Below are positions 1 to 9,904 of a stretch of DNA of 39,566 bases, piece by piece (the stretch's first letter is position 1; every line of letters begins with the position of its first letter). The DNA is from Perkinsus olseni. Taxonomy: Eukaryota; Perkinsozoa; Perkinsida; Perkinsidae. The position numbers were made by a program, and so were the translations under genes. The notes below the pieces were generated by a model, which worked only from the letters and a program-made list of their open reading frames with translations, had not been told where the DNA came from and searched no databases. The stretch is from the NCBI GenBank assembly GCA_013115135.1, contig JABANP010000487.1, forward strand, positions 1 to 39,566, in the 5' to 3' direction.

Positions 1-194
1 TCGTCAGCAGCCAACAAGGCTGGAACTTTCTAGTGAATATACGTCTGTATCATTCGATGACTTTTTCTGTCATTAGGGCCATTCTCGAGGCCGCTTTGAG
101 TTGAGTATTTTTCCGGGGAATTCCCACGAGATGCCAACCTCTCGGCGGAAGCAAAGCTCACGCTAGCCCTAAGAGGCACGCATGGGCACTGTTG

Positions 195-365
195 CTTCTC
201 CGTTGTTGCTCATAGTCAACGCAAGGCGAGAAGGAGTATAAAGTCTTCTACTTGGATCTATTCGGGGGGCGGGAGTATTAGCTATGCACGCATGCACAAG
301 ATGATCGGCGCGCAATGAGTAACAGGCACGCTGCGTGCACGGCATTACAAACTTGGTAACATTCA
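195..365. mobile_element. Dispersed R element, copy 1 (also present in a CDPK intron)
   Basis: The stretch shares collinear blocks with 27510-27650: GTTGTTG, then CAAGGC, TAAAGTCT, CTATTCGG, the exact word ATGCACGCATGCACAAG, and GAGTAACAG followed by GGCACG. Similarity runs for about 130 bp. It sits in unit 1 where unit 3 has only a few bases, between GGGC and ACCTCGAG, so it looks like an insertion. No coding capacity or target-site duplication is clear. It may be a short non-autonomous element. Confidence 0.55.
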
Positions 366-397
366 TGAGACCTCGAGTAAATAATGCTGAGTCAGCA

Positions 398-790
398 TCA
401 TGCAAGTTTGAGGAATGTCTCTACGCGCTTGGACCTGGAGCCTCCAGACTGGAGGCACTGCCTCCACGTCTCCGTCAGCATTTCTGACGGATGAGATCTG
501 GAGAAGTCCTGTCCGAGAGAACCTCTCATGGGCCCAGCGCCGAGTGTCAGCAACAAGCTCGAATCAGATCGGGCCTCATCCGTGTTGAACTCCAACGCCA
601 CCGTCCATTTGTTCAACTCATTGGCGATGAACGAGCAGAGTTGCGATGAACTCTGTGATGAGCTATTCAGGTCTTTCGCAGATAGTGTGACGAGACAGTT
701 GTCCAGTTCGTCCGATAGTCTGTCGATGCCCTTGGCGTTGTCAAAAAAATCCCGATTCTCCTCTCCAATACTCTCCAGAGAACTTCTCAT
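398..790 (-). CDS. Hypothetical protein, about 130 aa
   Basis: The frame opens with ATG at 790 and stops at 398. The product is polar, with Ser/Asp/Glu-rich helical-looking segments, ten or more leucines spread through it, and no signal peptide or membrane segment. I do not recognise a family. In favour of coding: the length, the ATG immediately downstream of a TTTCTCAG-like acceptor, and a composition unlike translated repeat DNA. Against: the overlapping plus frame 528-995 is longer, and no paralogue is seen in units 2 or 3. Treat as possible only. Confidence 0.35.
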   Translation of the reverse strand: MRSSLESIGEENRDFFDNAKGIDRLSDELDNCLVTLSAKDLNSSSQSSSQLCSFIANELNKWTVALEFNTDEARSDSSLLLTLGAGPMRGSLGQDFSRSHPSEMLTETWRQCLQSGGSRSKRVETFLKLA

Positions 791-821
791 TTCTCTGAGA
801 AATAGCGCGGGGAATTTTCAA

Positions 822-905
822 GCCTTGCGGCTTTGCTCAGCAATGCAGAGTCCGCATCTCGAGTGTCGCAGAAGGAACGTGATTCTCGCCAATGGCCTCA
901 CCTCA
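822..905. repeat. Block shared with 7875-7955
   Basis: The words GCCTTGC, CTCAGCAATGC, GAGTCCGCATC and ATTCTCGCCA recur in the same order at 7885-7955. The duplication that gave rise to units 1 and 3 therefore extends to here. It is not seen in unit 2. Confidence 0.5.
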
Positions 906-994
906 CGAGCGTTTGAGGTTACCATCAGTGAGTGGTGGAGTTCCGATGAATATTCTAACCATTCCAATCAGACGCTGGAAACTCAGAGTCACTG

Positions 995-2747
995 AACCCA
1001 GGTCGCTGCCCGTCCCCGTGTACTCTGAAGAGCGCAGCCTTCGGAAATAGATTACAGTTGGGAAAGAGAAGTTCTGATTCAGAACCAGTGGCAGATGATC
1101 ACGATCGTATTCTTGTACCGATACGAAATGCTCCTGTTACACCTTGACGCATAAAAATGCGTGGTTGCAAAGGGGATAATACTGATGATACCGAGCCGTA
1201 TCAGAGAGTCTCGTGATGTGAACAGACGCTGAAATAACTGAACGAGATGCAGAAACGGGAGAGAGCAATAGGAACCGTGTGCACTAAAGGGAGTTTCAAA
1301 ACTTCGTGAACAACTTTGAACTCTTGAAATTTCTCAACGACCGACCGTACGAAACTGAAACTTTGTGAGAGTATAGCTAGCATGGTGACGAATGAACATG
1401 GCTATTATGGCATCTTCAGTCGCGCCGTCCTAGGCGTGACTGCTGAGGGAGTTGAGCAAGTCACAAGGGCTGTGGAACACTGAAAATTTTTATCTCCCGA
1501 CTCCATCGGGTCTAGGGGGTTCCGAGTCCGCTGATTAACGTGAGATAAGTTTCCAGCCTTCTTTCGAGCCCCAATGCCTCTCAATTAACTCAAGTCGAGC
1601 GCATCCCCACCAGCGTGAGATGAAACCGACAGACACGACATGCTCGTTGGTCCCGAAAAAGAGAGTCTTTACAACAGCCACGTCCATTCCTCACCATGTT
1701 AGCCATAATATCACAAAGTTTCAGTTTCGTACAGTCGGTCGTTGAGAAATTTCAAGAGTTCAGAGTTGTTCACGAAGTTTTGAAACTCCCTTTATAACTC
1801 AGTACAGTGCGGCTATTTGAGACGGGGCTCAAAGAGAGGTAACTTGGGACTCGAGAGGAGCTTAGTGATGATGTGCACTACAGCTTGCTACGCTAGGCTT
1901 AGTGTAGCACGTATACACATGGACGCTAGTGCAAAGCGCATAGTAAGGTCAGATGGTTATCTGAGACTAATGATACGCAGCAGCAGCAAACTAAGAGCTG
2001 AGTGGTACTGAACCAGGCTGTAGCTGTAACATAGCTAACACTATAGGCGTCACTATGTTGTCACTATAGTGCACGTGAACGTACAAACCCTCGATAGCAG
2101 GACGATCAATTTTATTTGCGTGGCTCGAATCTACGCTCGAGTGTTGCGAAAACCCGTTAGCTTCCATAGTACTGTATACCTGCCTTAGCGGCGGAGCGGG
2201 AAAAGTGACGGTACGCTGGACGATCTAGCCTAGAAGTGCGAAGCTACAACACTGCGTCCCAGGCTTTCGGTCTGGAAGCTAAAGTAGCCGATGGAAACTG
2301 TCTTTGTTGAACCCGAAAACCATAGCAGACTTGAGATGTGGGCTGCGGTACACGAGACGGTCACGAAAACTCGAGGAAATCTATCTGCAACCGGTCCCTT
2401 GACGCATATGCGCACCAGCTTAGCTTAGCTATTGGTGCACGCGCGCATTTGTATCCGCGCAACGAATATGGGCCGAAGAGAGAAGATTGAGAAACTGTGA
2501 TTTGCGGCTTCCTGTGAGTCCGACTGAAACGCGTCGGAGTACTGATCGTGCAGGATAGGACTGTCCCTCGTACCGCAACCCACACGTGCATCGTGACGTG
2601 TCCGATGATGGACAGCATTGATGCAAGATAGAGATTCTATGTTCCAGAGTTAGGAGGAAAATCGTAAAACATCTCAATATGATCGATAAAATATTGAGTA
2701 CGTACACCTCGATAAATATGATTTCGATGATTCAGGTCCTTCTCAAT
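995..2747. other. No confident gene apart from the foldback repeat
   Basis: Apart from the foldback at 1285-1797, only short unsupported frames are visible. An upstream part homologous to unit 3 precedes the secreted gene: a GAYGGACAGCATTGATGCAAG-like stretch near 2607-2630, matched near 6150. This hints at shared promoter or 5' UTR sequence. Confidence 0.5.
1285..1797. repeat. Foldback repeat with about 103-bp arms
   Basis: Positions 1285-1387 and 1691-1797 are inverted copies about 94% alike, separated by about 303 bp. Each arm, read outward from the centre, encodes the same 33-residue peptide starting MLAI and ending LKLPL (minus strand from 1383; plus strand 1696-1797). In the right arm the frame closes with TAA directly after that segment. 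Only six base differences separate the two frames and two are silent. The arms may be remnants of a coding exon captured in an inverted duplication, or termini of a MITE-like element. Confidence 0.65.
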
Positions 2748-2939
2748 ATGGTTCGGTTCTCTCTCCTGTTCATCAGCATGTCCCTGGCCTACAGCATCGA
2801 GGACTTCTCTGCTCATCGTCGTACACCCTCGTATGCGACCTGCCCTTCGAATTATTGCGAAGGATGTCGCGAGCCCCAGTGTTCATGCAAACTCGTCTTT
2901 GTTTTCCCTGTGAAATGTCAGTGTGAATGCCTGTATTAG
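2748..2939 (+). CDS. Small secreted cysteine-rich protein, unit 1 paralogue
   Basis: A 63-residue protein starting at ATG 2748, chosen because the paralogue at 6331 starts at the equivalent codon and both open with M(V/A)RFSLLFIS. Residues 1-16 form a typical signal peptide. The mature part holds eight cysteines (residues 32, 37, 40, 45, 47, 57, 59, 61), including the shared EPQC(S/T)C block and a C-x-C-x-C terminus. The spacing suggests a disulfide-knotted extracellular peptide. The family is not one I recognise. A longer in-frame start exists at 2679 but would bury the signal peptide. The 3' flank is conserved with unit 2 beyond the stop codon. Confidence 0.7.
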   Translation: MVRFSLLFISMSLAYSIEDFSAHRRTPSYATCPSNYCEGCREPQCSCKLVFVFPVKCQCECLY

Positions 2940-3394
2940 TAGTGCTGTTTCACACGCTCATAGAGAATGTCCATGGACAACAACTTTGCAGTTGGCAAGT
3001 TGCTCCTGGTGAAGCAGAGAAGAATCAACAGTTTTGCTTGTATCACGACCGGTACGCGCCCTGTTGTCAGTACTGTTATCTGAGTCGATGACTGTCTGAA
3101 AGTCCTTGCGTGATCGTTTTTCTCTGTTTTTGCCCTCCTCATTTTATGGTAATTTTTATTCTCTCGTCAGCACTGCTGCTGGCCCAACAGCCAACAAGGC
3201 TGGAACTTTTTAGTGAATATACCTCTGTATCATTAGATGATTATCTCTGCCAGTAGAGCCATTCTCGAGCCCGCTTGGAGTTGAGTATTTCTTCGGGAAA
3301 TTCCCCCGAGGCACCAACTCTATTGGAGAGTATGAAGCTCATGCTGAGCAATAAATACGAGGTACGCGTGGGCCCCAACGTGCTGGAAAAACAT

Positions 3395-4318
3395 CCTAAC
3401 ACTGTGACACAAATATTGGGAACCGTGAAAGGCTAATCAGGAACGAGGATCCCTCACGAGGTTCTACTCTTCGCATTCGTATATCCTTGAAACGTGACAG
3501 TCGTGATAGATATCGCTGGATTCGCATGATGGACGTTCCCACTGCGGTAATCCACCGACAGGGTAATCCTCGATTATAATAACCAATGAAACATTCCCAA
3601 TGTCCATGACGCGCATTACATACGGCTAGCTTGACGCCGGGGATAGGACGGGTTTTTGAGCTGAGCTCAGTCGACCCAACGGCCGGGATCCGGCCGATTC
3701 CGCTGCCTGGGTGCTTATCTCTAGTGCAAGTACCCGCATGATATGCGCAATCGATAATATCTATTCGATGTTCGGTACATATACAAACTTTAGGTTCTAC
3801 ACCATTTCCCGTGCAAGTTTGACAAGTGAGCAGGCAAGAATGACTCATGTCAAATTTGTTAACACTCAATAATGTCAATATGAAGTCCAACTTTGGCCCA
3901 TGGTACATGACCCAGGCTTGTATGATTGCGCATCATCTGCAGTAGACCGTATGATCTAACGATTTGAGAATCGTAGAGTCCACGAGTCGTGGACCACGAC
4001 CGAGCCGAGGCGAGGCGAATCCAGGAACGAGGCGCTACGATAGCGCCGCGAGGAGCGGCTCAGTGAGATGCCCTCACGGGTCACCAGCCATGTGTGGGCA
4101 GCTCCACCTACACCTGATTATTGGTCGTCATGGTCGATGATTGCGCCGCTGCGGGATTCCCTCAGTGAGAACACCGTGTTCAACACACACCATGCGGAAT
4201 CAGCAATATCTATCACGTTTCATAAGCATGCAAATGCGAAGAGTAGGACCTCAGGAGGAATCCTCGTTCCTGATTAGCCTGTCACAGTTCCTTATATTCG
4301 TGTCACGGTGTTCTCTGG
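3395..4318. mobile_element. Foldback element with about 125-bp inverted ends
   Basis: Left arm about 3395-3535 and right arm about 4185-4312 are inverted copies of each other. Both include AGGCTAATCAGGAACGAGGA or its complement, and CTACTCTTCGCAT. The outer ends read AACACTGTGACAC and its counterpart GTGTCACGGTGTT. Unit 3 lacks this block at the corresponding place (7255-7275), which fits an insertion of about 920 bp. Each arm carries an outward-facing open frame with shared residues (YLSR, MRRV, SSFLISLS, FVS). No transposase is recognisable, and no target-site duplication is obvious. Confidence 0.6.
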
Positions 4319-4319
4319 G

Positions 4320-6330
4320 TAACTCTATGGAACCTCGAGTACGGAAAGCAAGCGTACAACACTCTCGTTATATCGACTATTTTCGCGTGTTACATGCAGC
4401 ATGCACGATTCAACTGTAGCCTCCGAGAAAAAAGATACTCTCAAAACTTTCAAACGGATGCGAACGGATATTACTGAGGTAAATCCCGGAGGGTTTTATC
4501 GACGGTGAAGCCGGGACGAAAGGGGACAAGATGCTTTGTGTGCTAGCAACATTGGCTAGAGCGGTAACCAGGATGGATTCACCTTCTCGTAATTCTGATC
4601 GTTGTCAGATTGTAATACAACCGTTGTAATATCCTATTACCGTCACGGTACTGTCGTATATCTTCCTCGACGAAAGGGAGGCGGTTCTGCGAAACGCGTG
4701 AACCGAAGCCACCTTTCGTCTGCAGTTTGTCATCATGTTTTCTCGGTAACGATTTGAGCGGCCCTGCAGCCTCTGCGCGAGTCGATCAATTTGTCTCCAA
4801 GATACTGCGGTCATAGCCGCAGCACTCACGGTGGCTGGTCTGCGCCTCGCCATAGAGGACGTCGTGAATAGCTCCGAGTCCCCCCTCTTTCCTTCTAGTA
4901 CACCAATCTGAGCGGCTCTGCAGCCTTTGCGTGCGCCGATCAATACCACCCTACCCACTAACCGAGACTACGGGTGAGCCTGGACCTACCCCAATATCCG
5001 GGTGTGGGCCCTCGCTGGGCTCGCCGGCGGCGAGTCGCCGCTACACGCGTAGGGGTTGTGTACCCGCTGTGCGCAGCCAGACGTGGGAACTGTTGGCGTA
5101 AGGTCACAGGAAGGGCAGTCGGTGTCACCCCTTGTTGCCTTCACTGCCTTCAGATCCGTCGCAGCCACCGTCCCGACTATCAATCCCCGTAGACTACGGG
5201 GAAACCTTGACGGACGTATCGCGATGTTGGATGCCATATACGCATGCTGTGGCTCACAGTATCCGTCAAAAGAATAATCCGTGATTTTGCCGAAATCATT
5301 CTGGTAAATCGATGCCGTTCACACAGGACAGCCGGTTTGAATTGCTCCTGTGGCTGCAATAATGGCTTTATTATTAATAGTTGATAATCTGTCTTGCAAT
5401 AGTATAATGCCTCGGACAAGCACAGGACTATCAAGGGGAGAGGATGGGCTCTCTAACGGTGGTAATTGAACTCATCTGTTGGCATCGAGAAGCTCCCTCC
5501 GGGGTCTTCTTCGACATTCCAGTCTCTGAAACCGGCCTAACCATTGCAAAGCTCGAGTCCTACGATCTGGAAGGGTTGAACTATGGCAATGAGACCGGAC
5601 GTCTAGCGCCTCCGTGGCTGTCTATGCTACGCCGACGACGAAAGTAGAAAGTCCAAGGCACAGTATAGAACAGACAACACGAGGGAGCCCTGATAATCCA
5701 GTCTCCGAGCCCCGGCTTTGCCCGTAATCCAGGCTGAATTACGGGCAAAGCCGGGGGCGGGGAACCAGGGAGTTTAGATTTTGGGGGTTGCCCTCGCCGC
5801 AGGGTGTCTACACCATTGTCTCCCGATGCTGTCTCTATAAATGTCCTTTTAAACGCAGTAGATGGGGTGGTTGACAAATTGTGGCCTCATGTCCTATATG
5901 CTAACGGTATATTACCGTCTCTCTCGCTGGCTCATCCCTGAAGCCTTCACGATATTATCACCCTCGGGGCGATAATAGCCTTCCATAGTTGTCATCGGCA
6001 CGCAAAGGTGGCGCATCAGTTGATGCGGGCGAGTCGCCTCGGACAATGTGACGCGGCCGATTGTGCTGTAACAGAAAACAGGGAAAACTCGAGAACTTAG
6101 TCTTCGGCTCGAATGGGTTGCAAGCACCGAGTTGGACATTACTCCCAACATGGACAACATTGATTCAAGAAGCCTTGATACGGATGCTGGGGTTCCCAGA
6201 TCTAGGAGAGAGAAAGGAGCTGTCATTGACCTCTTTTCCGAAGCGCAAAGCAGCCCGTCGCGTGCCCAGTCGTGTGGTACTACCACAGTGGTAGAGAAAT
6301 CAGAGATGGTGCCGTCAGGTTCTTTTCAAT
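4320..6330. other. No confident gene; local direct repeat and hairpin
   Basis: An imperfect direct repeat of about 38 bp (GAGCGGCYCTGCAGCCT core) lies at 4756-4795 and 4912-4950. Several open frames cross the region but none has a recognisable domain, signal peptide or coherent splice structure. A perfect hairpin sits at 5710-5756 (listed separately). Confidence 0.45.
5710..5756. repeat. Perfect 19-bp hairpin, partly repeated near 9165
   Basis: Arms 5710-5728 and 5738-5756 are perfect complements (CCCCGGCTTTGCCCGTAAT) with a 9-nt loop. Part of the right arm and what follows, CTGAA(T/C)TACGGGCAAAGC then GGAACC, recurs at 9163-9195 without the left arm. This suggests a dispersed hairpin-forming repeat. 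Confidence 0.7.
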
Positions 6331-6582
6331 ATGGCACGGTTCTCTCTCCTGTTCATCAGCTCCCTCCGCTCCTCCCTGTCATACGGCGTTGAGCACCCCT
6401 CTGCTCTTCGTCAAGCAGCATGGGATGAGCCCTGTCCTTTCTATGAGTGTCATCAAAGTTGCGAGCCCCAGTGTACGTGTGTCGTCAAATACCCGAGTTT
6501 CCTCCGGCAATGCATTTGTAAATGCCCTAATACTATTAGTGGTGCTGTCTCACACGCTAATAAAGAATATTGGTGGACATAG
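6331..6582 (+). CDS. Small secreted cysteine-rich protein, unit 2 paralogue
   Basis: An 83-residue protein starting at ATG 6331. The bases before the ATG (TTTTCAATATGG) match those at the 2748 gene. The signal peptide MARFSLLFIS... is nearly identical to the paralogue. Eight cysteines (35, 40, 44, 48, 50, 61, 63, 65) preserve the EPQC(S/T)C and C-x-C-x-C blocks. The C-terminus is about 18 residues longer (ending EYWWT) because the stop after the third paired cysteine is lost and reading continues into what is 3' UTR in the other copy. Signal peptide and cysteine skeleton are conserved while loops diverge, as expected for a secreted, rapidly evolving family. Confidence 0.7.
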   Translation: MARFSLLFISSLRSSLSYGVEHPSALRQAAWDEPCPFYECHQSCEPQCTCVVKYPSFLRQCICKCPNTISGAVSHANKEYWWT

Positions 6583-7617
6583 ACTTTGCAGTTGGTGGTG
6601 AAGTAAATAATCAGCGACAGTTTTGTTTGAATCACGACCGGTACACTCTTCGTTGTCTAGTGTAAGGAATACTGTCGTCTGAGCGGATGATCGTCCGATA
6701 GTCCTTGCTTCATCGGGCTTCTGTTATTTCACTCTTCTTGATTGTACTAACTTTTCGTCAGCAGCCAGCAGAGTTGAACCTTTATGGTGGATATACGTCT
6801 GCATCATTCGATTATTCTTTCTTTCGGTAGATCCGTTCTCGAGCCCGCTCAAAGTTCAGTATTTCTACGGGAAATTCCCCCGAGGCGCAAACTCCCTCGG
6901 AGTGCTAGGAAGGCGTACTAGTGGTGCTGTACAGGCACGTGTATCGGTGACGCGATGGGTTACAATGGATCGTTATGCTGCTGAGCCGATTCTGTCTTCC
7001 CTTTGTTGTATCAGATGATATGTGCTATATGCGCCAAGCTGATCGACTGCATATAGCGTTTGAGGTTCTTGCGATAGAAGTTACAGGCTCCTTCCAGATT
7101 ACGTTGTCATGTTCTGTCCAGTGGCGGGAAGCTATGTAACACGGAGGAACATGAACATGTAACACATGAAGCAGCTTCATACTCTCCGTGTTCTTCATTC
7201 ATGATGAGAAAGCTGATGCTGGGAAAAAATACGAGGTACGCGTGGGCCCCAGCGTACTGGAAAATACAATCTAGGTGACCTCAAGTACAGGAAAAAAGCG
7301 AACAAATTCCCCTGATGAGTAACTCGTTGGGTCAGCATGTACGATTAGATTTTCACCCCGAGAGAAAAGATATTCTTGGAACTCTCAAGCGGATGCGAAC
7401 GGATAAGGTGTGTGAGACCTCGATTGTAGCAAACGAGCCGCACCTACGAATGGCCTGCCTAAGAGAAACCCTGACGGACGTACCGCGATGTTCGCGCTCT
7501 TACGGTGAGAGTCTTACCGAGAAGCTCAGACTGATTCCCATTCGTGTTGGAAGCCGTACGAGACGGAAGTCCAACGCATTCATCTGTTTCAAACAGGCTG
7601 TTTGCTGTTCACACATC

Positions 7618-7664
7618 TATGTGTCAGCAGACTGCTAAGCTGCTTAGCAGTCTGCTGACACATA
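7618..7664. repeat. Perfect 22-bp hairpin, first of a pair
   Basis: Arms 7618-7639 and 7643-7664 are perfect complements around a 3-nt CTG loop. The stem contains repeated GCAGACTGCT-like words. It is followed after 11 bp by a second perfect hairpin. Confidence 0.85.
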
Positions 7665-7675
7665 CTCTGCTCAAT

Positions 7676-7720
7676 GAGCTCACTCTGCAGCAGAGTGACA
7701 CTCTGCTGCAGAGTGAGCTC
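7676..7720. repeat. Perfect 22-bp hairpin, second of a pair
   Basis: Arms 7676-7697 and 7699-7720 are perfect complements around a single A. The stem begins GAGCTCACTCTGCAG. It shares an ACTCTGC(T/A) word with the first hairpin and with the spacer. Confidence 0.85.
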
Positions 7721-8020
7721 TGTGTTAGGCTATTTCGTTTTTACAAAATGTGTGACGGACCAGCTCGTCCAAATGTCCTGTTGCTGCCCTTGGCAGTGCC
7801 AAGTTACGACGACATACAGGAAACCTCGAGTTATCTCCGATAATTACCACAGATGCATGGCGCGGAGAACTTTCACACTCTAAAGCCTTGCTCGGCAATG
7901 CGGAGATGACGAGTCCGCATCCCGACGGTCACAGGAGGGCGGTAATTCTCGCCATCTTTCAACCCAAGAAATCCTTCGACGAACATCAACATCACATGCA
8001 GCAACATCGTCTACACAAAG

Positions 8021-8776
8021 CTAGTATTCGTCAACATACGTACCGAATGCCGCCGTCAGACTGAATGCCTCATCTATCTTCTCATCAACGAACACTCGGA
8101 TCCAATTTGGCTCCAACTTGAACCCCGTCGGAGCCGCCTTTTCAATATCAACGATCAAATTCATACAGTCTCTGTGTTCCATACCATATTGCATGGTCGA
8201 TAGGATTTTGTCAATGATATGAGCAAACGGAAAGACGTCAGAGAACTTTCTTAGAATATCTTTTTGTTGCCCTTCGACTTTCCCCTCCACCTCACCTTGG
8301 CGGTATTCGATTTCTCCTTCGTTATTTTCTCCGGCCGCCCTGAAAATTGCGAAACGAAAACAGGGACCGCCCAGAATTTCTGGGCCAGAAAAAGCCCAGG
8401 TTCACCAGTAGCGGACGCTCGTTCCTGTTCTGTCGTCCAGGTAAATTATCTTCTTTCCGCCCCTTGCACGAGAAATTAGGACGCTTACGGAGCTATCTGA
8501 GTACTCAACCTTGCACCTGTCGGGTTCAGCCCTAACCTGTGCAGAAAATAAATGAAAATTGTTAAGGAATTATATCATTTTCGTACCACACGTTTCTGAA
8601 AATACTCTGTCGGCCAGGCGATTCCTGATGACAGAGCCAGCGTGTACATCAAGGAGCGGGCAAGGCAGATGAACATGATGAGGAGAATACTGATAGAAAA
8701 GAGTCCTCATAGACCGTCCGAGATACTGTGCCGTTTGTTTTACGATAATTTTCGACGAGGCTGTCCTCGCCAACAT
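8021..8776 (-). CDS. Hypothetical protein, minus strand, at least one firm exon (8021-8339)
   Basis: The exon 8021-8339 begins after a TTTTCAG acceptor (complement of 8340-8346). It encodes about 106 residues: a Glu-rich start (AAGENNEGEIEYRQ), then a compact segment containing ILRKFSDVFPF, DKILSTMQYGMEH, IVDIEKAAP and FVDEKIDEAFSL, ending at a stop at 8021. A probable first exon lies at about 8590-8776, starting MLARTASSKIIVK, which resembles a basic amphipathic organelle-targeting leader. The segment between is unresolved. I do not recognise the family. Single-gene status is inference from strand and spacing. Confidence 0.45.
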
Positions 8777-9460
8777 CGCTCATTAAAATCAGTGAGAGCC
8801 TTTAAACGATGAACGCCTAGTGCGCTCGCCATTTTCACATGTTCAATGACCAAGAACAAGGCGAGCCGGTCTCAGTGAACATTGCTGCTCATTGAGACCC
8901 GCTCGCTTTCGGCTCGGTTCAGCAGAAAAGATACGTGTATCGACTCGCTCGCCCAAGGGTGAAACCGTCGCTACATCCTTAGGGCCCCTATGAAATAGGC
9001 CCTAGATCCTGGCGTGTAATACTAAAGTAAGGTTACGAGGTTCAATTTCAAAGTTTTGTCGAATAATCATGAGTACCTGCTAGTTGAGCTTTCTTTCCAG
9101 TTTTGGACCATTAAAATCGAACACACTGCGTAGCAGAGAACGTAGGGCCACGGAAACAACGCCTGAACTACGGGCAAAGCTCAGACGAGGAACCCCCCCC
9201 GGAAATCGAGGGGGTATGCAGATCCCCGAAGTGCTACCCAGTAGAGCTGGGCAACCGTCCTGGGCTCGAGCAAAGTGTGGTACGGAGTACGTTTCAAACT
9301 GTCAACCTAGTACGGGTACGGAGAACTAGTACGTATTAAATATAATAATCAACGCATACGTGTATTGAATTATGGTACTTGGGAACCGCTGCGACGGGCA
9401 GTACGGTAACGGAGCCGTACTCGTACCCGCACTTCGTACTACACCATTTCCTAATTATTA

Positions 9461-9726
9461 AAACCCCAGGGCAATTTGATCAAGCCCAGACCAAATGAGT
9501 AAAACCCCAGGGCAATTTGATCAAGCCCAGACCAAATGAGTAAAACCCCAGGGCAATTTGATCAAGCCCAGACCAAATGAGTAAAACCCCAGGGCAATTT
9601 GATCAAGCCCAGACCAAATGAGTAAAACCCCAGGGCAATTTGATCAAGCCCAGACCAAATGAGTAAAACCCCAGGGCAATTTGATCAAGCCCAGACCAAA
9701 TGAGTAAAACCCCAGGGCAATTTGAT
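9461..9726. repeat. 41-bp tandem satellite, six perfect units plus a partial
   Basis: The unit starts AAACCCCAGGGCAATTTGAT and continues to ...ATGAGTA. It begins at 9461, 9502, 9543, 9584, 9625 and 9666, each exactly 41 bp apart. A 20-bp partial copy starts at 9707. The units appear identical, which implies recent expansion. There are no unique spacers. Confidence 0.95.
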
Positions 9727-9904
9727 TTTATGAAAGACCAATTTAGTACAGCCCAAGAAAATCTAACAAGTACGGAAAAAACGGAACTTTTAAAGCAACT
9801 TCCCGCAGTACGGCAGGAGGTACTCTGTCTTCGTTCCACCGCCTCTCCCGCCACTCATGACCGGAGTCCCCGGGCCGGGAGAAGGGACGATCCAGATGCG
9901 TCTG

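Larger units (their letters stand above)
1..3163. repeat. Tandem segmental duplication, unit 1 (begins before the window)
   Basis: Three copies of a block beginning TCGTCAGCA occur at 1, 3164 and 6755. Each continues with the same sequence in diverged form: an AACAAGGCTGGAAC-like stretch, a GTGAATATAC-like stretch, a TTCTCGAG box near +85 and a run around GGGAAATTCCC. The previous gene of the unit would lie before position 1. Unit 1 is 3163 bp to the next copy. It contains the R repeat (about 195-365), a minus-strand open frame (398-790), a foldback repeat (1285-1797) and the secreted peptide gene at 2748. Confidence 0.75.
3164..6754. repeat. Tandem segmental duplication, unit 2
   Basis: Second copy of the block that starts at 1. 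It is 3591 bp to the next copy. The first 230 bp align with units 1 and 3 up to GAGGTACGCGTGGGCCCC near 3358-3376. A foldback element then interrupts collinearity (about 3395-4318), after which AACCTCGAGTACGG and a CGGATGCGAACGGATA block (4455-4470) match unit 3 at 7390-7405. A TTGACGGACGTATCGCGATGTT-like block at 5206-5226 is matched at 7471-7490. The unit ends with the secreted gene at 6331. Confidence 0.75.
6755..7960. repeat. Tandem segmental duplication, unit 3 (truncated)
   Basis: Third copy of the block starting at 1. It includes GAGGTACGCGTGGGCCCC (about 7235), the near-empty insertion site (7255-7275), ACCTCAAGTACAGG, the CGGATGCGAACGGATA block and the 7875-7955 block shared with unit 1. 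An extra 250-bp or so stretch (6905-7190) separates the first conserved part from the second. No third secreted peptide gene follows: the repeat fades out before the 8021 gene. Confidence 0.65.

Noticed and set aside
4605..5277. Overlapping frames of 72-117 residues on both strands
   Set aside because: Arg/Ala-rich composition on both strands, no motif, and no conservation with the other tandem units.
5581..5877. 98-residue minus frame over the 5710 hairpin
   Set aside because: Its Pro/Gly-rich stretch is the translated hairpin and no other support exists.
9461..9726. CRISPR-like array
   Set aside because: Units are contiguous with no unique spacers, and the context is eukaryotic with spliceosomal introns.
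9603..9854. Open frame on the minus strand across the 41-bp satellite
   Set aside because: It is a translation of the repeat; the unit length is not a multiple of three and the adjacent strand is equally open.
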